Positions 16,183 through 26,526 of a stretch of DNA of 64,000 nt are shown in pieces. Each line of letters starts with the position of its first letter. Within the stretch, counting starts at the first letter, position 1. Below the pieces are notes generated by a model. It did not search any database. It saw only the letters and a list, made by a program, of their open reading frames with translations, and was not told the DNA's origin. The translations under genes and the position numbers were made by a program. Source of the DNA: Halovenus carboxidivorans (GTDB lineage Archaea > Halobacteriota > Halobacteria > Halobacteriales > Haloarculaceae); the NCBI RefSeq assembly GCF_009831575.1, contig NZ_WUUT01000004.1, positions 40,138-104,137 of the forward strand, read 5' to 3'.

Positions 16183-17061
16183 TCAGCGTCCGGGGACGAG
16201 TTGCCCGACGGGGAAGTCGAACCGATCCAGCCGGTACAGCGCCGCGCCGAAACACGCGGCGATCACCACGGGCACCCACGCGCCGTAGAAGGCGCTGATA
16301 GATCCCCACAAGAGCACGAAACTCACCATGTCGTCGAGCACGTACTCGCAGTCACCGATCCGCTCGATGAGTTCCGTTCGGCCGAAGGCCAGATCGATCA
16401 GCGCGGTTGCGACGACCGAACTCAGCACCCACCCGGCGTAGTTGAGCGCCGGGACGCCGTAGTAGGCCCCGGCTTCGTACTCCCAGAAGCCGAGCGCCAC
16501 GGCGCCGGGGTCGAGGACGAGATCGATTGCGACGACCATCGCGGCGACGACGGGGAGACGGACGGCCGCCGAGCGCGCTCGCTCGCCGAACAGCAGCACA
16601 CAGAGCAGGTAGCTGTTCAGTACCAGCGGGATGAAAAACAGCGGCAGCGCCCACGGGATCGTCCCGAACAGCATCGGGCCGAGCGAGACCTCGTAGCTGA
16701 ACTCGCCGTAGGGCAACCCGGTCGTCGCACCGAGGTACTCGATCCCGTAGGTGTACGCGACGAGCAGTCCCAGCGCGATTCCGGCCCGCCGGTCGACCAG
16801 CGGCGCGAGCCCGCCGATCAGCGGCAGTCGCATCACCGCGACGCCACAGAGGACCAGCCAGGGGTTGAACGCGAGCGGGTCGGGGAGCAGTCCCTCTGCG
16901 CTCGCCAGGAGCATCACCGCGCCGACGACGGGGAAGACGACGGCAATCGTCACCCGGTTGTCCCCGATCAGCCTGTCGAGGCTGTGCTCGAAGGCGCGCC
17001 GATCCGAGAGCGCGCGCCGGAGAACTTCTCGGGTCGTCGACTCGCCTTCCGGCTCAGGCAT
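16183..17061 (-). CDS. cruF: Bisanhydrobacterioruberin hydratase (CruF, DUF422)
   Basis: The 292-residue membrane protein has about seven hydrophobic helices and the family segments IEYLGATTGLPYGEFSY and DLVLDPGAVALGFWEY. In Haloarcula japonica the same gene hydrates bisanhydrobacterioruberin to bacterioruberin, the last step of the C50 red pigment. It overlaps the end of lyeJ by eight bases. The conserved order crtD-lyeJ-cruF strongly supports the call. Confidence 0.92.
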   Translation of the reverse strand: MPEPEGESTTREVLRRALSDRRAFEHSLDRLIGDNRVTIAVVFPVVGAVMLLASAEGLLPDPLAFNPWLVLCGVAVMRLPLIGGLAPLVDRRAGIALGLLVAYTYGIEYLGATTGLPYGEFSYEVSLGPMLFGTIPWALPLFFIPLVLNSYLLCVLLFGERARSAAVRLPVVAAMVVAIDLVLDPGAVALGFWEYEAGAYYGVPALNYAGWVLSSVVATALIDLAFGRTELIERIGDCEYVLDDMVSFVLLWGSISAFYGAWVPVVIAACFGAALYRLDRFDFPVGQLVPGR

Positions 17062-17938
17062 AGGTGAGCCTCCAGACTGCGGCCATCGTCAGCAGTGCAC
17101 CGGCGACCGTGTTGAGCACCGGGAACCACCAGTACGCCCGGTCGATGTCGACGGAGGCGAGGACGATTCCGACGACGAAGAGCGGATAGATAGCCAGTAC
17201 CGCCGCGAAGAAGGGGTGGACGACGCCCATCGCGCCCGCCGCCGCGAGCCAGCATCCGGCGCAGTACGCCAGCGTCCGGTCCCGACCCAGTACCGTCGCC
17301 GTGGTCTGGATTCCGGCCGCCCGGTCCGGTTCGATGTCCGGAATCGCCGAGAAGGTGTGCATCCCCATCGTCCAGAGCCACCCGCCGACGATCACGAGCG
17401 TCGGGGGGAGTTCGCCCGCCAGCGCCGCGTACGCGACCAGTCCCGGCATGATGTACAGCCCGTTCGAGATCGAATCGAGAAGCGGTGTCGTCTTGAACCG
17501 GACCGGCGGTGCGCTGTAGGTCGTCCCGAGGAGCAGAAAGCCTGCGAGAGCCGCGACCCCGACCGTCGGCAGCGCGGGCACGAAGACGACGGCGGCAAGT
17601 GCGGAGCAGACGACGATGACCGTCACCGACCTGCTGCCGCGGTACTGGACCTCTCGGCCCTCGTCTGACTTCTTGGGGTTCACCTCGTCGATGTCGGCGT
17701 CGAACAGATCGTTGATCCCGTACAGGAAGACGTTCGCGGGGACGAGGAAGTACGCGAACAGCGCGACCGTCAGCGGCGTGAAGTACTCCGCCGTCGAGGA
17801 GGCGCCGTAGGCGACACCGACGACCACCGGGCCGGCGAGATAGAACCAAAAGCGGGGCCGGGAGAGCCAGAAGAGATACCCCACCAGCGTCTGCTCGGAG
17901 GGCGCGAGCGCGCTCAGACGGTCGCTGACGTCTATCAC
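17054..17938 (-). CDS. lyeJ: Lycopene elongase/1,2-hydratase (UbiA family)
   Basis: The 294-residue membrane prenyltransferase adds C5 units and water to lycopene on the way to bacterioruberin. It has both UbiA aspartate motifs: NDLFDADIDEVNPKK near residue 76 and AIPDIEPDRAAGIQT near 200. About eight helices are visible. It lies between crtD (39-base gap) and cruF (overlap). Its start MIDVSDRLSALAPSEQTL fits close relatives. Confidence 0.92.
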   Translation of the reverse strand: MIDVSDRLSALAPSEQTLVGYLFWLSRPRFWFYLAGPVVVGVAYGASSTAEYFTPLTVALFAYFLVPANVFLYGINDLFDADIDEVNPKKSDEGREVQYRGSRSVTVIVVCSALAAVVFVPALPTVGVAALAGFLLLGTTYSAPPVRFKTTPLLDSISNGLYIMPGLVAYAALAGELPPTLVIVGGWLWTMGMHTFSAIPDIEPDRAAGIQTTATVLGRDRTLAYCAGCWLAAAGAMGVVHPFFAAVLAIYPLFVVGIVLASVDIDRAYWWFPVLNTVAGALLTMAAVWRLTYA

Positions 17939-17977
17939 GGTACTGTTTCGGTCGTCGGTTCTCTTTAATGTGGCCGA

Positions 17978-19480
17978 TCACTGCGTGACGGCGGCAGCGT
18001 CCTCGACCAGCGCCTCGGCGGCGTGTTGGCCGCTGATCAGACACATCGGCACGCCGATTCCCGGCGTGGTGAACGAGCCGGTGAAGTACAGCCCGTCGAC
18101 CGCGGACGACCGGTTCGAGGGGCGAAGCAGTGCGGTCTGTCGGAGCGTGTGTGCGAGTCCGAGCGCTGTGCCCTCCGTCGCGTTGTACCGGTCGACGAAA
18201 TCCGACACCGCGAACTGCTCTTCGACGACGGTTCGGTCGTGTAACTCGACGCCGGTGTGTTCGGCGATGTCGTCGAGGATCTTCTCCCGGTACTGGTCGC
18301 GGATGCTGTCGCCGTCGGCCAGCCCGGGGGCGATGGGAACGAGGACGAAGAGGTTGCTGTGCCCCTCCGGCGCGACGCTGTCGTCTGTCTTCGAGGGCAC
18401 GCAGATGTAGTAGGCTGGCTCGTCCGGCCAGGTGGGATCGTCGAAGATCTGCTCGAAGTGTGGGTCCCAGTCCTCGGGCAGCACCAGGGTGTGATGTTCG
18501 AGTGGCTCTACGTCGCCCTCGACGCCCATGTACAGCAGATACGCCGAGGGGGCGTAGGTCCGCTCCTCCCAGTACTCCTCGTCGTACTGGCGTTCGTGCT
18601 CCGGGAGTAGCTCCTGCTCGGCGTGTCTGTAATCTGCGTTGACGACGACGTTGTCTGGTTCGAGCACGCGAGCGCCGTCCTCGACCTCGACGATGAAGTT
18701 GTCCCGCCCCTTGGTGAGGCTGGTCACTTCGCTTCCCGTCTCGTAAGTGACGCCGAGTTCCTCGCCGAGTTCGACGACGCCGTCGACGACCGCACCGAGG
18801 CCGCCGTCGGGGTAGTAGACGCCGAGGTTGAAATCGACGTGGCTCATGATGTTGTACAGCGCCGGCGTGTTCTTCGGCGCGCCGCCGAGAAAGACCAGCG
18901 AGTACTGCATAATCTGCTTCAGTTTGGGGTTGTCGAAGTACTCGTCGACGTAGTCCTGCATCGAGCCCGTGAGTTGCAGTCCGATGGGCGCGGCTTTCAT
19001 GACCTCGGGATCGACCCAGTCTCGCAGCCGCGAGCGATCCTCGTAGACGAACTTCTCCATGGCCGTCTCGTAATGTGTTCTGCTCGTGTCCAGATACTCC
19101 TCGAAGGCGTCTCCCGCCCCCTCCTCGTAGGACTCGAACAGCTCGCGCATCTCCTCGCGGTCGCCGCGGATGTCGATCTGATCGCCGTCCTTGAAGAAGA
19201 TCCGGTAGTGGGGATCGAGATGTTCGAGGTCGTAGTAGTCCGCGGGTTCGTGGCCGAAGTACGCGAAAAACCGCTCGAAGACGTCGGGCATGAGATACCA
19301 CGACGGCCCCATGTCGAACTTGAAGCCGTCGCGTTCGAGTCGGCTCGCCCGGCCGCCGAGCTGGTCGTTCTTTTCGAGCAGCCGTACGTCAGCGCCCGCG
19401 TCGGCGAGATAGCAGGCCGCCGAAAGCCCGCCGAATCCCCCGCCGACGACGGCGACCGTCCGTCCGGACAACGATGACAT
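17978..19480 (-). CDS. crtD: Carotenoid 3,4-desaturase (CrtI/CrtD family)
   Basis: The 500-residue FAD enzyme starts with the dinucleotide motif VVGGGFGGLSAACYLADAG and a GGRAS segment, and ends with the family C-terminus FTGSFTTPGIGVPMCLISGQ. The family covers phytoene desaturase and 3,4-desaturase. Position as first gene of crtD-lyeJ-cruF matches the Haloarcula japonica 3,4-desaturase, so I call crtD; a phytoene desaturase (crtI) role cannot be excluded. No separate crtI is seen in this window. Confidence 0.88.
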   Translation of the reverse strand: MSSLSGRTVAVVGGGFGGLSAACYLADAGADVRLLEKNDQLGGRASRLERDGFKFDMGPSWYLMPDVFERFFAYFGHEPADYYDLEHLDPHYRIFFKDGDQIDIRGDREEMRELFESYEEGAGDAFEEYLDTSRTHYETAMEKFVYEDRSRLRDWVDPEVMKAAPIGLQLTGSMQDYVDEYFDNPKLKQIMQYSLVFLGGAPKNTPALYNIMSHVDFNLGVYYPDGGLGAVVDGVVELGEELGVTYETGSEVTSLTKGRDNFIVEVEDGARVLEPDNVVVNADYRHAEQELLPEHERQYDEEYWEERTYAPSAYLLYMGVEGDVEPLEHHTLVLPEDWDPHFEQIFDDPTWPDEPAYYICVPSKTDDSVAPEGHSNLFVLVPIAPGLADGDSIRDQYREKILDDIAEHTGVELHDRTVVEEQFAVSDFVDRYNATEGTALGLAHTLRQTALLRPSNRSSAVDGLYFTGSFTTPGIGVPMCLISGQHAAEALVEDAAAVTQ

Positions 19481-19541
19481 TGCCAGTCATTACGACGGGA
19501 CCGGCATAAAGGACCGCCTTCCTCGCGTTGCTGCCGGCATC

Positions 19542-20444
19542 TCAGAACGGATCGGAGAGATACGCCTTCGGGACCGCCTCTCGAACGGTCACGAGCGGAT
19601 CGACGACCTGGCTGATCTCCAGGTCGGCGGTGAGACTCGACAGCATGTACGCCTCCGTCGAGTCGATGTCGTGCTCGCTGGCCAGCAACTCGATTGCGTC
19701 CTTGTTGACCAGTCTGCAGGCCTCCTCCAGCGTCTCGGCGCTCGCCAGCGGTTTCCAGTGCTCCGCTGTCTCGACGACGGGCCGTTCGATTTCGGTCGCC
19801 GGGTCGTCGATCACCGACAGCGTCACGTCGATTTCGGTCGCAATCTCAGAGCCCGTGCCGCACATCTCGCCGTCTGCCATCGCCGCCTTGCAGTCGCCCA
19901 TCGCCAGCATCGCCCCCTCCTGGAAGACCGGGAAATACGCCGTCGATCCGGCGGTCATGTCAGTCGTGTCGAGGTTGCCACCGTGGTCGTGCGGCGTCAG
20001 CGTGGTATAAGTGTCCGATTCGGGGGCGACACCGATGGTCCCGATACAGGGGTCGACCGGCACGTCGATCCCCTCGAAGGAGAGGGTGCCGTCCTCGTCG
20101 GGGGTCATCCGGGTCTCCGGCGCTTCGATTTCGGGCTCGCCGTCGAGCAGTCCGAACCCGTCGATGGTGATAACCCGACCGGCCTCCTCCGCCAGTCGGA
20201 TCTCCTCGATTTCGACGGCCAGTACGTCGCCGGGTTCGGCGCCTTCGACCGCGATTGGTCCCGTGGCGGCGTTGACCTCCTCGGGAATCTCTTCGATCAC
20301 GTCTTCCTCCGATTGGACCGCGCCGTCGAGGCTGTCGCGGGTCTCGACGGTCACTGTCGCGTCCGACTCGACTGTCGCCACGGGCTCTAACTCGGGTGTG
20401 AACTCGTAGATTGCGCCGTCTTCGTGAGACACTCGATCTGCCAT
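19542..20444 (-). CDS. Acetamidase/formamidase family protein
   Basis: The 300-residue protein matches the FmdA/AmdA family, which releases ammonia from formamide or acetamide. Visible marks are GPIAVEGAEPGDVLAVEI, PHDHGGNLDTTDMTAGSTAY and EGAMLAMGDCKAAMADGEMCGTG (shown in pieces, residues about 62-200). The product is soluble and acidic. The start is set at MADRVSHEDGAIYEF (20444); an in-frame ATG exists seven codons upstream. It is divergent from a small zinc-ribbon gene and not in an operon. The real amide substrate is unknown. Confidence 0.85.
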   Translation of the reverse strand: MADRVSHEDGAIYEFTPELEPVATVESDATVTVETRDSLDGAVQSEEDVIEEIPEEVNAATGPIAVEGAEPGDVLAVEIEEIRLAEEAGRVITIDGFGLLDGEPEIEAPETRMTPDEDGTLSFEGIDVPVDPCIGTIGVAPESDTYTTLTPHDHGGNLDTTDMTAGSTAYFPVFQEGAMLAMGDCKAAMADGEMCGTGSEIATEIDVTLSVIDDPATEIERPVVETAEHWKPLASAETLEEACRLVNKDAIELLASEHDIDSTEAYMLSSLTADLEISQVVDPLVTVREAVPKAYLSDPF

Positions 20445-20520
20445 ATCTCTCCCTGTGGCTGGCACGCCCCTAAAAGTATCTCCGGGTGGGAACTATGAGT
20501 CTCCGGGCCTTCCTGTCGGT

Positions 20521-20679
20521 ATGCTCGGCCTTCGGTACGTCGCCTGCGAGCAGTGTGAGACAGTCTTTGCCCTGCCGGAGTCGCCGCCACGGTGTGGCCG
20601 GTGTGGCTCTCCGCGCCTGATCGAACTCGACAGTGAGGACGGTGCGGCGGCGTATTTTTCCCCGTCGGCGGGCGGCTGA
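20521..20679 (+). CDS. Small zinc-ribbon protein
   Basis: The 52-residue product starts MLGLRYVACEQCETVFALP and has two CxxC knuckles (CEQC and CGRC), so it should bind one zinc. The tail is acidic and ends YFSPSAGG. Small rubredoxin/ribbon proteins like this are common in haloarchaea and may act in protein or nucleic-acid contacts; the role is unknown. A TAAAAG element near 20471 could be its TATA box. The frame is open 22 codons further upstream without family support. Confidence 0.7.
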   Translation: MLGLRYVACEQCETVFALPESPPRCGRCGSPRLIELDSEDGAAAYFSPSAGG

Positions 20680-20720
20680 CTCCCAACTTACTTGTGTTCC
20701 GTGGGAGTTCCCAATGCACA

Positions 20721-21962
20721 ATGGCGGAGTTAGACGACATTCAGCAGGCGGTGGCCACCGCTCCGGAGCCGGCGGCGGAGTTCGGGAGACTCTCTCGAGA
20801 GCGCAAGCGAGAGGTGTTCTTTCGCTTTCCGGAGTCGCTGCAACGGCGGGTGGTCTCCGATATGGACACCGAGCAGCTACGCGAGTTCGTCCGTCGGCTC
20901 GACCCCGACGAACTGACCGACGTACTCGCCCTCGCCGAGGACGAGCGCCGCGAGGCCGTCCTCCAGCGACTCGACGAGGACCGCCGCGAGAAGGTCGAGT
21001 ATCTGCTCGGCTTCGAGGCCGAGAGCGCGGCCGGATTGATGCGGTTGAACTACGTCACCGTCGACGCGAGCCGCGATCTCGAAACCGTCGCAGAGCGCGT
21101 CCGCAGCCACGAAGCCCGGACCGGGGAGGTCCCGACGATTCTGGTCACCGACGACGGCGACCTCCTCGGTGAACTCCCGGGACAGGTACTGGCGATGACC
21201 GACGAGGAGGTCGATCTCGCCGAGCGCGTCCAGTCGATCCCCTCCGTGCCGTACAACGCGGCGGATACGACCGTCGCGGACGTGTTCCGGGAGAACCCGG
21301 AAAGCTCCGTCGTCGTGCTGGACGAGGACGGGGGAATCATCGGCGTCATCTACGCGGAGGATCTGCTGCGGATCGTCGAGGAGGAAGCCACTGGCACGCT
21401 GTACGAGTTTACGGGTGTCAAAGAGGAGGAGAGCATCCTCGACGGCCCGTTTACGAAGGTGAAATACCGATACCGCTGGCTGATCATCAACCTCGGCACG
21501 GCGTTTCTCGCCGCAGCCATGGTCGGTCTCTTCGAGGACACGATTGCCGCGTTCACGCTGCTTGCGGTGTACATGCCGGTCGTCGCCGGGATGGGCGGCA
21601 ACGCCGGCACGCAGTCGATGGCCGTCACGGTCCGGGGGATTGCGCTCGACCAGATCACGCTCGCAACCGGTGGTCGGGCGGTCGTCAACGAGGTGATCGC
21701 GGGCGCGGCGAACGGCCTGATCACGGGCGTGCTCGTTGCCCTCATCGCGTCGGTGTTCAACCAGAGCCCGCTGTTGGGGCTCGTTCTCGGGGTCTCGATG
21801 GTGTTGAACCTCGTCATCGCCGGCTTCTTCGGAACGATCATCCCCCTGTTACTCGATAAGATCGGGAAGGACCCGGCCACCTCGGCGACGATTTTCATCA
21901 CGACGATGACCGATGTCCTCGGGTTTTTCATCTTCCTCGGGCTGGCACAGGTGGTCCTCTGA
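20721..21962 (+). CDS. mgtE: Magnesium transporter MgtE
   Basis: The 413-residue protein has the full MgtE layout: an N-domain of charged helices (1-about 115), two CBS domains (about 120-245) that act as the magnesium sensor, and five membrane helices. The pore signature PVVAGMGGNAGTQSMAV lies near 290. It would import Mg2+ (or Co2+) down the potential and close when cytoplasmic Mg2+ is high. The ATG at 20721 follows a short leader; the nine codons before it are unsupported. Confidence 0.93.
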   Translation: MAELDDIQQAVATAPEPAAEFGRLSRERKREVFFRFPESLQRRVVSDMDTEQLREFVRRLDPDELTDVLALAEDERREAVLQRLDEDRREKVEYLLGFEAESAAGLMRLNYVTVDASRDLETVAERVRSHEARTGEVPTILVTDDGDLLGELPGQVLAMTDEEVDLAERVQSIPSVPYNAADTTVADVFRENPESSVVVLDEDGGIIGVIYAEDLLRIVEEEATGTLYEFTGVKEEESILDGPFTKVKYRYRWLIINLGTAFLAAAMVGLFEDTIAAFTLLAVYMPVVAGMGGNAGTQSMAVTVRGIALDQITLATGGRAVVNEVIAGAANGLITGVLVALIASVFNQSPLLGLVLGVSMVLNLVIAGFFGTIIPLLLDKIGKDPATSATIFITTMTDVLGFFIFLGLAQVVL

Positions 21963-22068
21963 CCGCCGGATGTACCGGTTTGTCACAGCTGATCCGAGAC
22001 ATAACGTTGATTACCGTTTCGAGAGTCCGATAGGGTATGCCTGAGTGGTCTCCTGGAGGTGAGCCGCC

Positions 22069-24459
22069 GTGAGTGGCGACGAGGAACTCGCGAAGGACCT
22101 CGGCCTCTTTGCGGCGCTGGCAATCGGGATCGGAACGATGATCGGTGCCGGTATTTTCGTCCTCCCCGGGACTGCCGTCGCCCGGGCCGGGCCGCTCGCG
22201 GCTGGTACCTTCGTTCTCGGCGGCGTGATCGCAATCTTCACCGCTCTCTCGGCGTCGGAACTCGGCACGGCAATGCCCAAATCCGGCGGTGCGTACTTCT
22301 ACGTCAACCGCGCGCTCGGCCCGCTGTTCGGGACGATCACCGGCTGGGCGAACTGGCTCGGACTGGCCTTTGCCTCCGCCTTCTACATGTACGGTCTCGG
22401 CGAGTATATCAACACGCTGATTGGTCTCGGGCCGGTCGGTGGCGGTCCGTTCTCGCTCGAAGCCGCACAGGTCATCGGGCTGATCGGCGCGCTGTTTTTC
22501 ATCTCGGTGAACTACCTCGGCGCCAAGGAGACCGGCGGACTCCAGATCGCTATCGTCGCGATTCTCGTCGCAATTCTCACCACCTTCATGCTCGTGGGGC
22601 TGTTCAACGCCGACCTCCGAAGCCTCCGCCCACTTGCACCGCCGGGTGCATTACAGGAGGTACTGCCGGTGACGGCGGTCGTCTTCGTCTCGTATCTGGG
22701 ATTCGTCCAGATTACCTCCGTCGCGGAGGAGATCAAAAATCCCGGCCGGAACCTGCCGATCGCCGTCATCGGAAGCGTACTCATCGTAACGACAATCTAT
22801 GCGCTGTTTCTGATCGTCCTGTTGGCGGCGGTCCCGAACGAACTCGTCAGAGACAACAGCACAGCCGTCGTCGACGCCGCGCAACTGCTCTTTTCGCAGT
22901 ACGGCTTTTCGGGTTTGTCTCTCTTCGGCCAACTGAGTCTGCCCGCTTTCACCTTCGGCGTCGTCGGTACGGGAATGTTGCTGTTCGGCGGCTTGCTGGC
23001 CACGGCATCCTCCGCGAACGCTTCGATTCTTTCGTCGTCACGCATCAACTTCGCGATGGGTCGAGAGAAGATCATCACGCCGAAACTGAACACAATCCAC
23101 CCGCGATTCGGGACGCCTTACCGCGCAATCGCGCTCACCGGCTCTCTGATCCTCGTGTTTCTCATATTCGGGAATCTCGAACTGCTGGCGACTGCCGGTT
23201 CCGTCCTCCATCTGGTCGTCTACGGTCTGCTTAATCTCGCGCTGATCGTCATGCGCGAGGCGGAACCCGAGGGGTACGATCCGGACTACGAGATTCCGCT
23301 GTATCCGGTCGTTCCGATCGTCGGCGCGATTGCCTCGTTCGCGTTGATCTACTTCATCGAACCGGTCGTGATCGTCCTGTGTGCGGCGCTCGTGGTTTTC
23401 GCCGTTCTCTGGTATTTCCTGTACGCACGCCAGCGCGTCGAGAGTGCGGGCGTCCTCGCCGACTGGGTGCTCTCGCGGTCCGAGGAGTTGCCGGACGCGG
23501 CCGTATCGGCGGCGACCTCCGTCCAGCCGGAGGCCAACGACTTCCGGGTGATGGTCCCGCTCGCGAACCCCGCCCACGAGAAAGACCTCATTCGACTCGG
23601 TGCCGCGCTGGCCCGCGAACGCGAGGGGACCGTCGTCGCAGTCAACATCGTCGACGTGCCCGACCAGACGCCGCTCGAAGGCGCGCGCGATCAGGAGGAG
23701 TACGAGGCCGCACACCACCTGATCGAACAGGCGGAGAAAGACGTCCAGTTCTACGGCGCGGACATCGAGACCCACGTCGTTCTCTCGCACGAGCCCTTCG
23801 AGGAGATTTTCACGGCGGCGCGGCGCTACGGCGCAGATATGACGCTGATGGGATGGGGGCCGAACTCCCACGCGGCCGGCCCGTCGACGGGGATTGTCGA
23901 CGAACTCGCACACTCACTGCCCTGTGATTTCCTGGTTCTGCGCGACCGGGACTTCGATCCCTCGCGGATCCTGCTCCCGACCGCTGGCGGCCCGGACTCC
24001 GACCTCGCCGCGGCGGTCGCCCGGGCGCTGTCCGACCAGACCGGTGCCGACGTGACGCTCCTCCACGTCGCCGACGACGAGGAGAAGGGTCGACAGTTCC
24101 TGCGCTCGTGGGCTGTCGATCACAACCTCTCCGACGCGGAGATACGCGTCGACACCGGCGACGTGCAGGCCGGCATTGCCCGTGCCGCGGAGGAGGCCAC
24201 GCTGTTGATAATCGGCGCGACCGAGAAGGGACTGCTCTCCCGTCTCGCGAGAGGGTCGCTCGTCCTGGATGTTCTCCAGGAAGTCGAGTGTTCGGTGCTG
24301 CTGGCGGAGAAACGTCACGAACGGACGCTCCGCGAACGGCTGTTCGGCACCAAAGGGGGGCCGGACTACGACACGACCGGCGTCGAACCGGACCCTTCGA
24401 CTCCCGACATCGACGACGAGGCCCCGCTGGACGACCCCGACGACTCCCCGACCGACTGA
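22069..24459 (+). CDS. APC-type amino-acid transporter fused to two UspA domains
   Basis: Residues 1-about 445 form a 12-helix APC permease ([19 protein letters not shown] near residue 15, SADL-like inner loops). Residues about 480-620 and 625-760 are two universal-stress-protein folds, with ATP-loop-like pieces [10 protein letters not shown] and [10 protein letters not shown]. The fusion is known in haloarchaeal cationic amino-acid transporters, where the cytoplasmic domains probably gate transport by nucleotide binding. The start is a GTG at 22069, chosen because a strong ribosome-binding site (GGAGGTGA, 22055-22062) precedes it. The substrate is not resolved. Confidence 0.88.
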   Translation: MSGDEELAKDLGLFAALAIGIGTMIGAGIFVLPGTAVARAGPLAAGTFVLGGVIAIFTALSASELGTAMPKSGGAYFYVNRALGPLFGTITGWANWLGLAFASAFYMYGLGEYINTLIGLGPVGGGPFSLEAAQVIGLIGALFFISVNYLGAKETGGLQIAIVAILVAILTTFMLVGLFNADLRSLRPLAPPGALQEVLPVTAVVFVSYLGFVQITSVAEEIKNPGRNLPIAVIGSVLIVTTIYALFLIVLLAAVPNELVRDNSTAVVDAAQLLFSQYGFSGLSLFGQLSLPAFTFGVVGTGMLLFGGLLATASSANASILSSSRINFAMGREKIITPKLNTIHPRFGTPYRAIALTGSLILVFLIFGNLELLATAGSVLHLVVYGLLNLALIVMREAEPEGYDPDYEIPLYPVVPIVGAIASFALIYFIEPVVIVLCAALVVFAVLWYFLYARQRVESAGVLADWVLSRSEELPDAAVSAATSVQPEANDFRVMVPLANPAHEKDLIRLGAALAREREGTVVAVNIVDVPDQTPLEGARDQEEYEAAHHLIEQAEKDVQFYGADIETHVVLSHEPFEEIFTAARRYGADMTLMGWGPNSHAAGPSTGIVDELAHSLPCDFLVLRDRDFDPSRILLPTAGGPDSDLAAAVARALSDQTGADVTLLHVADDEEKGRQFLRSWAVDHNLSDAEIRVDTGDVQAGIARAAEEATLLIIGATEKGLLSRLARGSLVLDVLQEVECSVLLAEKRHERTLRERLFGTKGGPDYDTTGVEPDPSTPDIDDEAPLDDPDDSPTD

Positions 24460-24507
24460 CGGCCGTACGCAAGTCTTATGTACATCTCTGTGCATTAGTG
24501 TTCAGTA

Positions 24508-25272
24508 ATGACCGATACTGGTGGCATCGCGCCGGCCGTCGAGTCGATTCTCGCGACGGCACGACAGCGCGGTGGCGGCGACGAGCGAGTGAGCGTCGAT
24601 CCGCGCCCCCTGCCGGCGGCGATCCAGCGTGCGGAGGCGGCGGGTCGGGTACCGATCATCGCGGAGATCAAACCGACGTCCCCGACGACCGACGGCGAGC
24701 GCCGCGACGATCCGGTCGAGTTGGCCGAGCAGATGGTCGACGGCGGCGCGACGGCGCTGTCGGTGCTGACCGAACCCGAGCATTTCGGCGGGTCGCCGGA
24801 GACGCTGCGGGCGGTGCGCGAGGCGGTCGACGTCCCCGTTCTCCGGAAGGATTTCATCCTTCGGGAGGACCAACTCGACACCGTCGAGGCGGATCTGATT
24901 CTCCTGATCGCTCGCTTCGTCGACGACCTCGACGAACTCGTCACCGCGGCGCGCGAGCGGGGATTCCAGGTGCTCGTCGAGACCCACACAGAGGCGGAGG
25001 TCGAGACGGCACTCGACGCGGGTGCGGAGATCATCGGGGTCAACAACCGCGACCTGGCTCGACTGGACGTCGACCTCTCGACGTTCGAGTCCGTCGCACC
25101 GAGCGGTTCCGAGGACGTGACGCTGATCGCCGAGAGCGGGATCAGCACGCAGGGGGATGTCGAGCGGATGCGAGCGGCCGGTGCCGACGCGTTGCTGGTC
25201 GGTTCGGCCATCATGGACGGCGACGTGGCGGCGAACACCCGAAGGCTAACGACCACAGAGACGGAGCAATAA
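24508..25272 (+). CDS. trpC: Indole-3-glycerol phosphate synthase
   Basis: The 254-residue TIM-barrel enzyme closes the indole ring in tryptophan synthesis. Landmarks are [12 protein letters not shown] (first beta strand, Lys), [15 protein letters not shown], and [13 protein letters not shown], with phosphate-binding LIAESGIS near the end. It is first in the trpCBA operon, with three bases between its stop and trpB. A TATA-like CTTATG lies near 24475. No tryptophan-rich leader ORF is present ahead of it. Confidence 0.95.
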   Translation: MTDTGGIAPAVESILATARQRGGGDERVSVDPRPLPAAIQRAEAAGRVPIIAEIKPTSPTTDGERRDDPVELAEQMVDGGATALSVLTEPEHFGGSPETLRAVREAVDVPVLRKDFILREDQLDTVEADLILLIARFVDDLDELVTAARERGFQVLVETHTEAEVETALDAGAEIIGVNNRDLARLDVDLSTFESVAPSGSEDVTLIAESGISTQGDVERMRAAGADALLVGSAIMDGDVAANTRRLTTTETEQ

Positions 25273-25275
25273 CCA

Positions 25276-26526
25276 ATGAGTACCGATAGCAAGTTTGGCG
25301 AGTACGGCGGACAGTACGTGCCGGAGGCGTTGATGCCGGCAATCGAGGAACTGACGGATGCATACGAGCGGTACGTCCTGGACAACGAGGACGGCTTCAT
25401 GGACGAATTCCGCGAGCGGATGGCGGATTTCGGCGGCCGGCCGCTGCCGCTGCAGCGGGCCGATCAGCTCTCACAGCGGTACGACACCGAGGTCTATCTC
25501 AAGCGGGAGGATCTGCTGCACGGCGGCGCACACAAACTGAACAACGCCCTCGGCCAGGTGCTGCTGGCGAAGTACATGGGCAAAGAGCGGATCATCGCGG
25601 AGACCGGCGCGGGCCAGCACGGCACCGCGACGGCGATGGCCGCCGCCCACCTCGACATGCCCTGTGAGATCTACATGGGCGAGACGGATATCGCTCGCCA
25701 GCGCCCCAACGTCTTCCGGATGCGAACCAACGGGGCGGAGGTCAACCCCGTAACGACCGGCCGCGGGACGCTCAAGGAGGCGATCAGCGAGACGATGCGC
25801 GACTGGGCGCGAACGGTCGAGAACACTCACTACGTGATCGGGTCCGTCGTCGGCCCCCATCCGTTCCCGTCGATGGTCCGGGATTTCCAGGCACTCATCT
25901 CCGAGGAGGCCCGCGAGCAGATCCAGGAGAAAACCAGCGACCTGCCGGATAGCGTCCTCGCGTGTGCCGGCGGGGGATCGAACACGATGGGCATGTTCCA
26001 CAACTTCGTCGAGGACGAGACCGTCGACCTCTACGCGGTCGAGGCCGGCGGCTCCTCGCTGTCGGTCGACGAGGAGGAGGGGGTCGCGCCCAACTCCGCC
26101 TCGCTGTCGACCGGCGAGGAGGGAGTGCTCCACGGCGCGCGGACGAAACTCCTGCAGGACAGCGACGGCCAGATCATGGAGTCACACTCCGTCTCGGCGG
26201 GGCTGGACTACGCCGGCGTCGGACCGGAACTCGCCCATCTCGTCGACGAGGGCCGTGTCGAACCTGTCAACGTCGACGACGATACCGCGCTCGAAGCCTT
26301 CCACCGCCTCTCTCAGGACGAGGGAATCATCCCGGCGCTGGAGACCGCCCACGCCTTCGGCTATCTCGAAGAACACCACGACGGCCTCGGTGAGACGGTG
26401 ATCGTCAACGTCTCCGGGCGCGGCGACAAGGATCTCGAAACCGTCATCGAGGAGACTGGCAACCGCGATCTGGACAACGCGCCCGACATGAGCATCTTCC
26501 GGGAGATCGGAGGTGGGATGCTGTGA
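25276..26526 (+). CDS. trpB: Tryptophan synthase beta chain
   Basis: The 416-residue PLP enzyme turns indole and serine into tryptophan. The PLP lysine is Lys87 in [13 protein letters not shown], and the phosphate loop is [10 protein letters not shown] near residue 230. It is the standard TrpB1 type that pairs with TrpA, as shown by its operon position and length. The stop overlaps the trpA start by four bases (GTGA), so the two subunits are made together. Confidence 0.96.
   Translation: MSTDSKFGEYGGQYVPEALMPAIEELTDAYERYVLDNEDGFMDEFRERMADFGGRPLPLQRADQLSQRYDTEVYLKREDLLHGGAHKLNNALGQVLLAKYMGKERIIAETGAGQHGTATAMAAAHLDMPCEIYMGETDIARQRPNVFRMRTNGAEVNPVTTGRGTLKEAISETMRDWARTVENTHYVIGSVVGPHPFPSMVRDFQALISEEAREQIQEKTSDLPDSVLACAGGGSNTMGMFHNFVEDETVDLYAVEAGGSSLSVDEEEGVAPNSASLSTGEEGVLHGARTKLLQDSDGQIMESHSVSAGLDYAGVGPELAHLVDEGRVEPVNVDDDTALEAFHRLSQDEGIIPALETAHAFGYLEEHHDGLGETVIVNVSGRGDKDLETVIEETGNRDLDNAPDMSIFREIGGGML

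Noticed and set aside
16968-19301. A 777-codon open frame on the minus strand across crtD and lyeJ
   Set aside because: It is a shadow of the real genes in another frame. It is very Arg-rich, has no domain, and arises from GC-rich codon bias.
24476-24500. A six-codon ORF ahead of trpC (MYISVH) as a tryptophan leader peptide
   Set aside because: It has no Trp codon, no hairpins follow, and the predicted transcript start lies downstream of it.
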